A stretch of 53,853 nucleotides of DNA from CAZEIW01 sp964512305 (GCA_964512305.1 CAZEIW010000115.1:1-53853); one strand, 5' to 3'; shown: positions 45,087-53,533, counted from the stretch's first letter. A program made the numbers and translations. The notes: a model not told the origin generated them from the sequence alone.

Positions 45087-46055
45087 ATGACGCCATTGCC
45101 CCTGTTCTTCCCGACGCGCGTCGTGCTGATCGACGACGAGCCGCAGGTGCTCCGCATGACGGCGCTGCTGTTCGAGCGCCGTCCCGAGGTTGCCGAGGTG
45201 GTCGTCTTCACCCGGGCCGCCGATGCGATATCGTTCCTCGAGCGCAGCGCGGAGCGTTCCCCGGAGCTCGACGTCTTCGCGGGGGCGCGCGTGCACGACG
45301 AAATCGAGGACGGCGGCGCGGCCGAGGTGCCGCTCGTGTGCCGGACCGTCGAGATCCGGCTGTCCGAGCTCGCGCGCGTGCTCAGGATGCCCGAGCGCCA
45401 CGCGCTCAATTCCGTGATCGTCTGCGATTACGCGATGCCGGGCATGGACGGCCTCGAGTTCTTCGGCCGATTGCGCGACGCCGCCGTGCGGCGCGTGCTG
45501 CTGACCGCGCTTTGCGACGAACAGCGGGCGGTCCAGGCCTTCAATCGGGGTCTGATCCATCAGTTCGTCCACAAGGCGGACCCGGCCGGGCCGCGCGGTC
45601 TCGAGCAGGTGCTGTTGACCCAGATTCGCGAGTTCTTTCTGCTGCGCACCGCGCATCTGCGGGCGGCTCTTGCGCTCGGCCGGGCGGGGCAGTTTCTCAG
45701 GCATTCCGGCGTCACCTCATTGCTCGAACGCGTGATGCGCGAGTCGGGCTTCCGCGAATACAGCTTCTCCGTGACGCCGAGCGGCTTTCGCCTGCGAAGC
45801 CCTGGCGATGACACGCTGCTGACACTGGCCGACGCCGACGACTTCGATCGCTGCGCCCGCGTCGTGCGCGAGATCGAGGGGCCGCGCGAACTCGCGGATG
45901 CGCTCGCCGAACGCCGCGTCATGCCGGTGGCCCGGGATGCGACGCCGATCTACGAGGCGGGCAATGACTGGCGCGAACGCGTCCTCGAACCGCGTTTGGA
46001 CGCCGTTCATCAGCCGCTCTACTGGGCCTTGCTGACCCCCGGTGGCAGCGTTTGA
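45087..46055 (+). CDS. Response regulator with interrupted receiver and novel C-terminus
   Basis: A 322-residue protein divergent from the kinase (104-bp gap). The receiver acidic pair is at VVLIDDEPQ (Asp16/17), the phospho-acceptor Asp114 in VIVCDYAMPGMDG, Thr140 (VLLTA) and Lys163 (VHKADP). The distance from the acidic pair to Asp114 is about 98 residues rather than the usual 45, so about 50 residues are inserted (between RSAERSPELDVFAG and MPERHALNS). The C-terminal 155 residues lack an HTH or enzyme motif I recognise. Likely partner of the neighbouring kinase. Confidence 0.85.
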   Translation: MTPLPLFFPTRVVLIDDEPQVLRMTALLFERRPEVAEVVVFTRAADAISFLERSAERSPELDVFAGARVHDEIEDGGAAEVPLVCRTVEIRLSELARVLRMPERHALNSVIVCDYAMPGMDGLEFFGRLRDAAVRRVLLTALCDEQRAVQAFNRGLIHQFVHKADPAGPRGLEQVLLTQIREFFLLRTAHLRAALALGRAGQFLRHSGVTSLLERVMRESGFREYSFSVTPSGFRLRSPGDDTLLTLADADDFDRCARVVREIEGPRELADALAERRVMPVARDATPIYEAGNDWRERVLEPRLDAVHQPLYWALLTPGGSV

Positions 46056-46212
46056 TGGCTCGCGTCATGGCGGCAGATCCGCGCCGTCTTTCTTTATCAA
46101 CGCTAGGTTATGGGCGCCCGGCGGCGGGACCACTACCGCGCGCGGGAGTTCGGCAGCAAAGCGGTGTGCCGACAATCGCAGTGTGTGATGTGCTCGAAGG
46201 GCCGCTGGACTC

Positions 46213-47307
46213 ATGCGTTTCCGGAAATCGCACTGTCGACGGCGCGCCACCGCCGGTCGGATCGCCGGCGCGGCCGTTGCGGCCACGCTGTCTGCCTTGC
46301 TGTCTGCCACGCTCTCGGCCACGCTGTCGGCCACGCTGTCGGCCACAGCGGCCGCCGCATCCGGGGACGCGCCCGTCGGCCTGCTCGACCTTGCGCAGCG
46401 GATCAACCCGGACCTTTCGTGCACCCGGCTGCAGGTCATCGGCCTGTGTTTTTGCGGGCCGACGCCCTGCGGCTATCGCGTCCTGATGCACGTGCCGGTC
46501 GCTTTCATCGAAACCGTCCGCGCGCCTGGCGATTCCCTGCTCGCGGCGCAGGGCCTGACCGGCCGCCTCGCCCGCGCCGCCGGCGGCACCGCGAGCTCGT
46601 CGATCTCGACCACCGACAACACGGCCGAGGCCCACGTCTGGCGGCTCGGCGACAACACGCTGCTGCTGTCCCGCCTGCCGCCGTGCCTGACGTGCAGACC
46701 TTCCGATGCCGAGGTTCCGCCCGCCCCGGCGCCTGCCGCCGACCTGCCGGCCTGTGGTGCCGCTTCGGACGTCGCCGCCGCAATGCTCGCGCTCGCCGCC
46801 AGCCTGGACGGCTCGTGGCTGCCCTCGCTGACGTACGCGTCCGAGGTCGACTGGCTGAACTGGCGCACGGGATGTCGCGACCTGGCCGGGGCGGCGAGCG
46901 CGGCGTTACCGGGCCCCGCGTGCGGACTGCTGCATGGCGCACGGGGGGGCGAAGCCGGCTGCCTCGGCAACTGGGGTTCGCTCTATCCGCGTCAGATGCG
47001 CGACATCGGCACCACCCCGGTCGTGTATTCGGCCAAGACCGCGTTTCGCGCAATGAGCATCGCGCGCGATCAGCTCGGTGTGCTCCCGTTCCCGGTGGAC
47101 GCGGACGGCCGGATGCAGCAGGGCTACCCGGCAGTCAGCGCATGCTTCGCGGTGGGCGAGTCGCCGCTGCCGCAGGCCCCGTGGTCGCCTTCGCCGGCGC
47201 TGGCCGGCGCGGACGGGCGCCAGGGCTGGTTCTATTGGCGCGAGACTTCGTGCTGCGTCGGCTTCGACTCGCTGCGACGCTGCGGCAGCGGCGCGCGCGG
47301 CCGCTGA
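46213..47307 (+). CDS. TraU-like type IV secretion / conjugation protein
   Basis: A 364-residue periplasmic protein. A signal region holds five in-frame LSA(T/L) repeats before the processing site. The mature part matches the TraU superfamily: an N-terminal Cys-rich start (CTRLQVIGLCFCGPTPCGYRV), an Ala-rich middle, CGLLHGARG, then WGSLYPRQMRDIG, the conserved YPAVSACFAVGESPLP and the terminal GWFYWRETSCCV. TraU supports mating-pair formation in F-type and GI-type T4SS. No other tra gene is adjacent, which is unusual. The PilT-like gene follows after 8 bp. Confidence 0.82.
   Translation: MRFRKSHCRRRATAGRIAGAAVAATLSALLSATLSATLSATLSATAAAASGDAPVGLLDLAQRINPDLSCTRLQVIGLCFCGPTPCGYRVLMHVPVAFIETVRAPGDSLLAAQGLTGRLARAAGGTASSSISTTDNTAEAHVWRLGDNTLLLSRLPPCLTCRPSDAEVPPAPAPAADLPACGAASDVAAAMLALAASLDGSWLPSLTYASEVDWLNWRTGCRDLAGAASAALPGPACGLLHGARGGEAGCLGNWGSLYPRQMRDIGTTPVVYSAKTAFRAMSIARDQLGVLPFPVDADGRMQQGYPAVSACFAVGESPLPQAPWSPSPALAGADGRQGWFYWRETSCCVGFDSLRRCGSGARGR
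46288..46347 (+). repeat. Five 12-bp tandem units in TraU-like signal region
   Basis: Five units of the form CTGTCKGCCWYG follow head to tail, the last three almost identical, and encode LSAL then four LSAT. The reading frame is kept. The repeats extend the signal peptide's hydrophobic part and may be prone to slippage-driven length change. Confidence 0.85.
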
Positions 47308-47315
47308 GCGATCGC

Positions 47316-48515
47316 ATGGACCTGCGCGAGGTGCTGCTGAAGATCGCGACCGAGGGCGTGATGCTCGGGCAGACGGCAGCGCGGGTCACCGACGTCCAGC
47401 TGCGCGAGGACGCGCCGATCTACGTTCGCGTGCCGGCCGGCTACGTGCTGATCGATGGCGCGGTGACGACGCGCCAGACGCTGCAGCGGCTGTTCGAATG
47501 GCTCTCGCCCGCGCCTCGGGACGGCCAGGCCGGGGCCGGCGGACGCGCGCACTGGGAGCGGACACTCGACGCCGACCCCCGCAAATCGATCGTCCGGTCC
47601 TGCACGCTGCAGTCCGAATTCCGCCTTCGCGCGACGATCTTCAAGCACGGGGAGGCGGCCGAAGGCCGCGACTACCCGCTGGCTGCGTCGATCCGCGTGC
47701 TGACCGCGACGATACCGAGCATGGACAAGCTGGGCCTGCACAGCTTCCTGCGCGAATGGATCCGCGCGACCGGACTGATCCTCGTCACCGGCCCGACGGG
47801 AATGGGCAAGTCGACCACGATCGCGGCATTGCTCAACTACGTCAACACCGATCCGCGCTTCGGGTCGCGCAACATCATCACGCTCGAGAGCCCGATCGAG
47901 TACCGGCTGCAATCGCAATACTCGATCACGACCCAGCGCGAGGTGGGCCTCGATGCGGTCCGCGATTTCGAGGCCGGGATCGAAGCGGCGCTGCGCCAGC
48001 GTCCCGACATCCTGATGATCGGCGAGATACTGAGCCGCGATGCAGCCGCCTCCGTGCTGCGCGCGGCATCCTCGGGCCACACGGTGGTCGCGACCGTTCA
48101 TGGCGACAGCGCGGTGGGAGCGTTGCAGTCGCTGCTGGGGCTGTTTCCGCCGGGCGAGGCGCCTGAGCGGGCCAAGGAGCTGGCGCGCGCGCTGGTCGGG
48201 GTGACCTACCAGAGGCTGGTGCCGTCCCTCGACGAGTCGCGCTCCGTGCTGGCGGCCGAGCAGCTGACCAACGGCGACACGGTGCGCCGCCTGATCGAGG
48301 CCATGAAGTTCCAGGAACTCGACAACGAGATGAAGGCGCGCGCCGGCAAGACGATGTGGACGCTCGAGGCCGATCTCGCCAACCTGGTGCGCAGGCGCCT
48401 GATCGCGCCGGACTGGGCGCAGGCGATGGCCAACGACCACGAGGCGATCGCCCGCCTGCTGCGAAGCCTGCAGCAGCCGGCGGGAAGCGACATGCTGACC
48501 ACGGCGAGGATCTGA
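47316..48515 (+). CDS. PilT-like secretion/retraction ATPase
   Basis: A 399-residue hexameric-type ATPase. An N-terminal domain (LREVLLKIATEGVM... DVQLREDAPIYVRVPAGYVLID) resembles the PilT PAS-like fold. The core holds Walker A GPTGMGKSTT (Lys165), an Asp-box variant TLESPIEYRL in which the usual Asp is Ser, Walker B ILMIGEI with Glu, and the His-box ATVHGDSAVGAL. No N-terminal PilB-type domain. It could power pilus retraction or, like DotB, a secretion system. The TraU-like gene 8 bp upstream suggests a shared task. Confidence 0.85.
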   Translation: MDLREVLLKIATEGVMLGQTAARVTDVQLREDAPIYVRVPAGYVLIDGAVTTRQTLQRLFEWLSPAPRDGQAGAGGRAHWERTLDADPRKSIVRSCTLQSEFRLRATIFKHGEAAEGRDYPLAASIRVLTATIPSMDKLGLHSFLREWIRATGLILVTGPTGMGKSTTIAALLNYVNTDPRFGSRNIITLESPIEYRLQSQYSITTQREVGLDAVRDFEAGIEAALRQRPDILMIGEILSRDAAASVLRAASSGHTVVATVHGDSAVGALQSLLGLFPPGEAPERAKELARALVGVTYQRLVPSLDESRSVLAAEQLTNGDTVRRLIEAMKFQELDNEMKARAGKTMWTLEADLANLVRRRLIAPDWAQAMANDHEAIARLLRSLQQPAGSDMLTTARI

Positions 48516-48622
48516 GCTCTCGGCCAAATCCCGGTCGCCGCGCCGGGTTGCTCGCCACGGACGTGCCGCCGGAGGCAGAATCCGCCCTCGGGACGAACCC
48601 ACGTCCGCGCGAGGCGACGGCT

Positions 48623-50617
48623 ATGGCGCTGCAACAACTGACCGACGAGCAGGTGGCGACCTGGACCCGGCGCCAGAAGGACACCTGGTGGTTCGAGAAC
48701 ATCTACCGCGGCGACATGCCGCAGCTCACGATCCGCTCGGGGGTCACCGGGTTCCTGCTCGGCGGCGTGCTCGCCGCCACCGCGCTCTACATCGGGGCCA
48801 AGACCGGCATCGGCATCGGCGTCGGCCTGACCTCGGTGATCCTGTCGTTCGCCATCTTCCGCGGCCTGCACGGCGCGGGGCTCGCGGCCGACTACACGAT
48901 CCTGGAGAACAACTGCACGCAGTCGATCGCCACCGCAGCCGGCTACATGATCGGGCCGCTGATCTCCAGCCTCGGCGCCTACATGCTCGTGACCGGGCGG
49001 ATCGTGCCGTGGTGGCAGATGATGGCCTGGATGGTGGTGGTCGCGATCCTCGGCGTCCTGGTCGCGTTCCCGATGAAGCGCCGCTTCATCAACGACGAGC
49101 AGCTGCCGTTTCCCGAGGGGCGGGCGAGCGGGGTCGTGCTCGACGCGCTCTACACCGGCGGCGCGGCCGCGGGCATGTTCAAGGCGCGCCTGCTCGGCCT
49201 GACCGCCGTCGGAACCGGCTTCTACCAGCTGCTGATCAGCGACGGCTGGATGCGGCTGCTGCAGTTCGATCTGCTGCGAATGAACAGGTGGGCGGGCCTG
49301 AAGGAACCCTGGACGCTGTACGACCGGCTCGACACCTACTACTACAACGCGGCTGCGAAGCTCAACCTCTGGATCCCGAAGATCCTCGGCACCGACATCC
49401 GTCAGCTCGGCCTGCGCCTGACGCTCGATGCCGCGATGCTTGGGATCGGCGGCCTGATGGGGATCCGGGTCGCAACCAGCTGTCTGATCGGCGCCTTCCT
49501 GAATTTCGTCGTCCTCGCGCCGCTGATGATCCGGCACGGCGACATCGTGCAGCGCGTCACCGCCAGCGGCGCGATCATTCCCATCTCGCGCGCCGAGATC
49601 GTCAACCAGTGGGCGCTGTGGTGGGGCGTCACGATGATGGTCGTCGGCTCGCTGGTCGGCCTGTTCGCGCGGCCGCAGGTGTTCCGGGACATAGGCCGCC
49701 TCTTCCGCCGCAAGACGGCGGGCAGCGGCTACAGCGACGCGCCGGACCCGGTGCTGCCCATCGAGCTGCCGCTCAACGTGTCGTTCGTCGGCGTGCCGGT
49801 GTTCGCGGCCCTTGGCGCCTGGATCGCGAGCGAGTTCTTCGGCGTGCCCTGGGTGCTGGCGCTCGTCTCGCTGCCGCTCATCCTGGTGCTTACGGTCATC
49901 TGCGCCAACTCGATGGCGCTCACGTCGTGGACCCCGACCGGGGCGCTGTCGAAGATCACCCAGTTCACGATCGGCGCGATCGACCGCGCCAATCCCGCCA
50001 GCAACCTGATCCCGGCCGGCATGACGGGCGAAGTCGCCGCCAACGCGTCGAACCTGCTGTCCGACATCAAGCCCGGCTACATGCTCGGCGCCAAGCCGCG
50101 CCAGCAGGCGATCGGGCACGTGATCGGGATCTTCTCCGGCGCGCTGACCTGCGTTCCACTCTTCTTCCTTCTGTTCCTGCCGCCGGATCAAAACGGGCTG
50201 CGCTCGACTGCAACCATCATCTCCGAGCAGTTCGCGTTCCCCGGCGCGCTGCAGTGGAAGGGCGTGGCAGAGTTGATCGCCAAGGGCGTGAGCAGCCTCG
50301 CGCCGACCGCGGTCGCGGCGATGATCGTCGCGGCGGCCTGCGCGGTGGCGATCGAGGTCTCACGCGCGGTGACCAACGGGCGCTTTCCCCTCACGGCAGT
50401 GTCGATCGGCCTGGGCGTCGTGCTGCCGCCCGAGTCGACGCTCGGCATGTGGGCCGGCGCGATGATCTTCTGGTTGATGGGCCGCAGGCACCCGACGCCG
50501 GGCACGACGAAGCACGCGATCTGGGTGGAGGGCTGCGAGCCGATCTGCGCGGGGCTGATCTCGGGGTCGGCGCTGATGGGGATCGGCAATGCGATCGTCA
50601 ATGTGCTGCTGACCTGA
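48623..50617 (+). CDS. OPT-family oligopeptide/metal-chelate transporter
   Basis: A 664-residue inner-membrane protein with about 15 hydrophobic helices. The OPT signatures are RSGVTGFLLGGVLAATALYIGAKTGIGIG near the start, FPMKRRFINDEQLPFPEG and the C-terminal FPLTAVSIGLGVVLPPESTLGMWAGA. These proteins import oligopeptides or metal chelates by proton symport. The ATG at 48623 has GAGG upstream. It is followed by a probable hairpin and an AT-rich gene, and shows no obvious regulatory partner. Confidence 0.93.
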   Translation: MALQQLTDEQVATWTRRQKDTWWFENIYRGDMPQLTIRSGVTGFLLGGVLAATALYIGAKTGIGIGVGLTSVILSFAIFRGLHGAGLAADYTILENNCTQSIATAAGYMIGPLISSLGAYMLVTGRIVPWWQMMAWMVVVAILGVLVAFPMKRRFINDEQLPFPEGRASGVVLDALYTGGAAAGMFKARLLGLTAVGTGFYQLLISDGWMRLLQFDLLRMNRWAGLKEPWTLYDRLDTYYYNAAAKLNLWIPKILGTDIRQLGLRLTLDAAMLGIGGLMGIRVATSCLIGAFLNFVVLAPLMIRHGDIVQRVTASGAIIPISRAEIVNQWALWWGVTMMVVGSLVGLFARPQVFRDIGRLFRRKTAGSGYSDAPDPVLPIELPLNVSFVGVPVFAALGAWIASEFFGVPWVLALVSLPLILVLTVICANSMALTSWTPTGALSKITQFTIGAIDRANPASNLIPAGMTGEVAANASNLLSDIKPGYMLGAKPRQQAIGHVIGIFSGALTCVPLFFLLFLPPDQNGLRSTATIISEQFAFPGALQWKGVAELIAKGVSSLAPTAVAAMIVAAACAVAIEVSRAVTNGRFPLTAVSIGLGVVLPPESTLGMWAGAMIFWLMGRRHPTPGTTKHAIWVEGCEPICAGLISGSALMGIGNAIVNVLLT

Positions 50618-50625
50618 TGTAAGCG

Positions 50626-50645
50626 GCCAGGCAACTCGTCCTGGC
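50626..50645 (+). terminator. Short hairpin after the OPT gene
   Basis: GCCAGG and CCTGGC pair across an 8-nt loop, 8 nt after the OPT stop codon. There is no T-run, so this is a weak terminator candidate. It also marks the start of the shift to lower GC content. Confidence 0.3.
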
Positions 50646-50761
50646 GTGAGTGGCGCCAAGAGAGGTCGGGCTGCCGATCTGCGCGGCGTTCCCTGCCAAC
50701 TAACTAAGCCGGCGGGTGCGCCAGAGCCAGTCGTGCGCGTAGCGCCGATACGAAGGGATTT

Positions 50762-51652
50762 GTGCGTAAACCGATCGTGGCTACGCTCCCATTGAAGTGC
50801 TGCCTTCTCTGTGCACTCTGTGTGGATTGCACCTCGAGACACATGATTGACGGGCAATCGATCGACGTTCAAATTGTCCGCGATTTGCCGATTGTTTCGG
50901 GGTCGATTGGCGGCGAACGCATCGATCTCTTGGTCGACACCGGCATGTCGTCGGCAATAGCGCTTCCAGGCGACTTTGCGAGAGCATCACGGGCAGTCGT
51001 CCTGAAGAACGCGTGGCAAGTGTTTAGGGATGCCGGGGGTGGAGCGTTCAAGGTTCAGCAGCTTGAGGTGCGGAGCCTCGAAATCGGAGGGGTGACGCTA
51101 AGCAATGTGAAAGGCACTATCACGTTTTCTGGAGGTCTTTCCACTGAAGAGACCTTTCCGGGTTTGAGTCCCAAGTTAGGGGTGCTGGGGCTTGGCGCAT
51201 TCGCGCCGCACGACTTCCTGTTGGATCTTCCAAACGGGAAAGTTCACATATTCTCGGAGCGCGAAGGCAGTTCGGTGGACAGATCAAAGTGGACGCGAGT
51301 CCCTTTTGAATATGACCAAGCAGGGATCCGCATTCGGTTGAGGGTGCATGACGTCGCTGGTTCGTTTGTTCTCGACACCGGGGCGTCAAAGACATTGATC
51401 AATTCCGATTCGGCATTCTTTGTTTCCCTCGGATTGAAATGTAGTGAGACCGGACAGCCCAAGGTTTGTTTGATGGATGTGCTAGGGGCTGTCACAACGG
51501 AGACGGGCGCGAGCATTCCCGATTTGGACGCGACGTTTCTGCAAATGAAGACAGTTCCCTTCGATGGCTTGTTGGGAATGGACTTCTTGCGCCAGAACGA
51601 GGTCTATGTCGACTTTCGGTCGAAAGAGCTATTTCTGCACAGGGCGTTTTGA
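50762..51652 (+). CDS. Secreted two-lobed retropepsin-like aspartic protease
   Basis: A 296-residue protein opening at a GTG. A Cys-rich hydrophobic leader suggests export. Two aspartic protease lobes follow: IDLLVDTGMSSAIALP (Asp59) and FVLDTGASKTLINSD (Asp205), each followed by the strand pattern of a pepsin-type half (VLGLGAFAPHDFLLDL; LLGMDFLRQNEVYVDF). The two DTG motifs in one chain would make a pseudo-dimer active site. Its GC content is visibly below its neighbours, with rarer codons such as TTT, AAT and AGA. It may be acquired. Substrate unknown. Confidence 0.8.
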   Translation: MRKPIVATLPLKCCLLCALCVDCTSRHMIDGQSIDVQIVRDLPIVSGSIGGERIDLLVDTGMSSAIALPGDFARASRAVVLKNAWQVFRDAGGGAFKVQQLEVRSLEIGGVTLSNVKGTITFSGGLSTEETFPGLSPKLGVLGLGAFAPHDFLLDLPNGKVHIFSEREGSSVDRSKWTRVPFEYDQAGIRIRLRVHDVAGSFVLDTGASKTLINSDSAFFVSLGLKCSETGQPKVCLMDVLGAVTTETGASIPDLDATFLQMKTVPFDGLLGMDFLRQNEVYVDFRSKELFLHRAF

Positions 51653-51670
51653 ATTTTCGTAAAGCGACTC

Positions 51671-52774
51671 TCAGGCCTTGACCGCCCGGTGCAGGAACGG
51701 CAGGCTGACGTCGAGCCGGTAGTCGACGCCGGTGTGGTTGTCGTCGAACTCCTCGTAGCGGTGCGGCACGCCGTGCTCGGCCAGCCGCTTGGAGAGGATG
51801 CGCGCACCGTAGTGCAGGTGGTACTGGTCGCGCCAGCCGCAGTCGATGTACAGACCCCGCATCGACTTGAGCGCCGCCGCATAGCGCGGCACCAGGTTGA
51901 TCGGGTCGTGCGCGCGCCACCGTTCCCAGCGCTGGGCGATGAGCTCGCCGGTCTCGAGATTGAACGGCAGGCGGAAGCCGTTGGGCGCCTTCGGGTCCGG
52001 ATCGTAGGTCGCCGCCATGCACAGGTTCATCAGGCAGTGAATCTCGGCATCATTGGGCTTCCTCTTCTCGTGAAACGCCTTCAGGAAGCGGGCCACGCGG
52101 CCATCGTCGATGCCGCGGCCGGCGCCCCGCTCCGCGCGGGCCACGTCGAGCGGCCCTTCCTTGCGCGCCTTCCCGCGGTACTTGGCCAGTTCGTTCAGCG
52201 TGTTCGGCCAGTCGCAGTAGTAGCAGAAATCGAAGTAGGAGTCGCCCGAGTGGTCCGCCGCCGCGCCCCAATAGCGCGCGTATTTCATCGCGTGCAGGAT
52301 GGCGCCGTACCCGCCCGAGGACTTGCCGAAGCAGCCCCGATGCTCGCGCGCGGCGAGCGTGCGGAACTCGCGGTCGACGAACGGGATCAGTTCGCGCGTG
52401 AGGTAGTCGCCGTAGTCCCCGATCGCCGTCGAATTGACGTACTGGTTGCCGCCCAGGCGCGTGAAGCAGTCCGGAAAGACGATGATCAGCGGGCCCATTT
52501 TGCGCTCGAACACCAGCCGCGCCGCCTTCTCGGCGATGTTCTCGTCGAAGGCGCGCCAGCTCACGTGCGCGAGGCCGGATCCGGTATAGCCGACCAGATC
52601 GAACAGGACCGGGAAACGGCGGTTGCGGCTGCCGCGGTCGTCGTATTGCGGCGGCAGCCAGACCGGGAACCGGCGCACGTGCGGATCGCCGAGCGGGTTG
52701 TCGGCCAGGATCGTCGACGTGTGTTCGACGGTCACGACGGTTCCGGCGGGTGCGCCGCGAAGCCTCGAGGTCAT
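51671..52774 (-). CDS. Esterase-D/IroE-type alpha/beta hydrolase
   Basis: A 367-residue protein of the putative esterase family. The N-terminal beta-sheet start has FPVWLPPQYDD and FPVLFDLVGYTGSG; the nucleophile elbow is GKSSGGYGA (Ser152) and the C-terminal His lies in DDNHTGVDYR. Catalytic Asp candidates are in the region following HSGDSYFD. No signal peptide is seen, so it is probably cytoplasmic. The gene ends only 18 bp from the convergent retropepsin-like gene and has its own start region next to the 12-bp repeats. Confidence 0.85.
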   Translation of the reverse strand: MTSRLRGAPAGTVVTVEHTSTILADNPLGDPHVRRFPVWLPPQYDDRGSRNRRFPVLFDLVGYTGSGLAHVSWRAFDENIAEKAARLVFERKMGPLIIVFPDCFTRLGGNQYVNSTAIGDYGDYLTRELIPFVDREFRTLAAREHRGCFGKSSGGYGAILHAMKYARYWGAAADHSGDSYFDFCYYCDWPNTLNELAKYRGKARKEGPLDVARAERGAGRGIDDGRVARFLKAFHEKRKPNDAEIHCLMNLCMAATYDPDPKAPNGFRLPFNLETGELIAQRWERWRAHDPINLVPRYAAALKSMRGLYIDCGWRDQYHLHYGARILSKRLAEHGVPHRYEEFDDNHTGVDYRLDVSLPFLHRAVKA

Positions 52775-52801
52775 GCTGCTCCTCCTCGCAGGGACGGTCT
52801 C

Positions 52802-52835
52802 ATTGACAGTCCAATTGACAGTCCAATTGACAGTC
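52802..52835. repeat. Nearly three 12-bp tandem repeats between two genes
   Basis: ATTGACAGTCCA occurs twice in full and once nearly complete, head to tail, directly after the stop codon of the small secreted protein and 28 bp before the esterase start (both on the minus strand). The unit length equals that in the TraU-like gene but the sequence differs. Possibly simple slippage product. Confidence 0.9.
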
Positions 52836-53450
52836 TCAGCGCGCCTGCTGCAGACGCTTCATCATCGCTTCGCGCTCCGGAAAGCGCGTGCAGTCGATGC
52901 CGCCGAGGTCCGCGTCGGCGAGCTTCTGGCTCGACGGATCGCCGCGCAGCGCTCCGCGGGCGCCGGCGAGCCTGAGTTCCTTGCCGTCGCCGCGCCAGCG
53001 CGCGCCGAGCACCACGTAGCCGGACTCGTCGCGCCGCCCGTTGCACTGGACGCTTGCGGTTTCGCCGGCGGTCTCGCCCGGCAGCTGCCGCTCGTCGAGC
53101 ACCTGATAGCGCAGCCGGGCCTGCCGTGCATTGAGCACTTCCATCACCTGGCGCTTGAGCAGCCAGGCTCGCGCGGTGCCGTCGCAGACGGCGAGCCAGA
53201 CCTCGAAATCGGTATTGCTGGCGGAAACGCGCCAGCCCGGGTCGACCTCGCAGCGTGGCGGCAGCTGCAGCCCCGTGCTGGGTTCGCTGTAGATCGGGCG
53301 GCCGACGTACGAGTCGGCAGCGAGCGCCGGCGGCGCGGCGCCTTCCAGAACGGCCGCGAGCACGGCCGCGAGCAAGGCGGCTGCGTCGCGGGCCAGTCTG
53401 GCTCCGCCGGCTCGCCCGACGCCGCGCGCCGGATCCAATGCCCCTCTCAT
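52836..53450 (-). CDS. Small secreted protein of unknown family
   Basis: A 204-residue protein. A Sec-type signal (LARDAAALLAAVLAAVLEGAAPPALA) precedes a mature part with several Cys (RCEVDPGWRVSAS, VCDGTARAWLLK, VQCNGRRDESGYV, IDCTRFP), consistent with two disulphides in the envelope. I do not recognise the family. ATG at 53450 preferred over a GTG just upstream. It probably shares a transcript with the esterase downstream. Confidence 0.65.
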   Translation of the reverse strand: MRGALDPARGVGRAGGARLARDAAALLAAVLAAVLEGAAPPALAADSYVGRPIYSEPSTGLQLPPRCEVDPGWRVSASNTDFEVWLAVCDGTARAWLLKRQVMEVLNARQARLRYQVLDERQLPGETAGETASVQCNGRRDESGYVVLGARWRGDGKELRLAGARGALRGDPSSQKLADADLGGIDCTRFPEREAMMKRLQQAR

Positions 53451-53519
53451 CACGCCAGCTTACCCCGGATGCCGGGTCGGCCGCCGGCTACGAGAGTCCG
53501 CCTTCACCCCCGACCGCTT

Positions 53520-53533
53520 TCCCGCAAGCGGGA
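53520..53533. repeat. REP-like palindrome
   Basis: TCCCGC and GCGGGA are separated by AA, preceded by a C-rich stretch, a pattern I know from common intergenic palindromic repeats in proteobacteria. A single copy is present here. It lies in the 280-bp gap between the two final minus-strand genes and may also act as a weak transcription stop. Confidence 0.35.

Noticed and set aside
41890..48515. Calling the block an integrative conjugative element
   Set aside because: No integrase, relaxase, attachment-site repeats or tRNA edge could be seen, and composition matches the surroundings.
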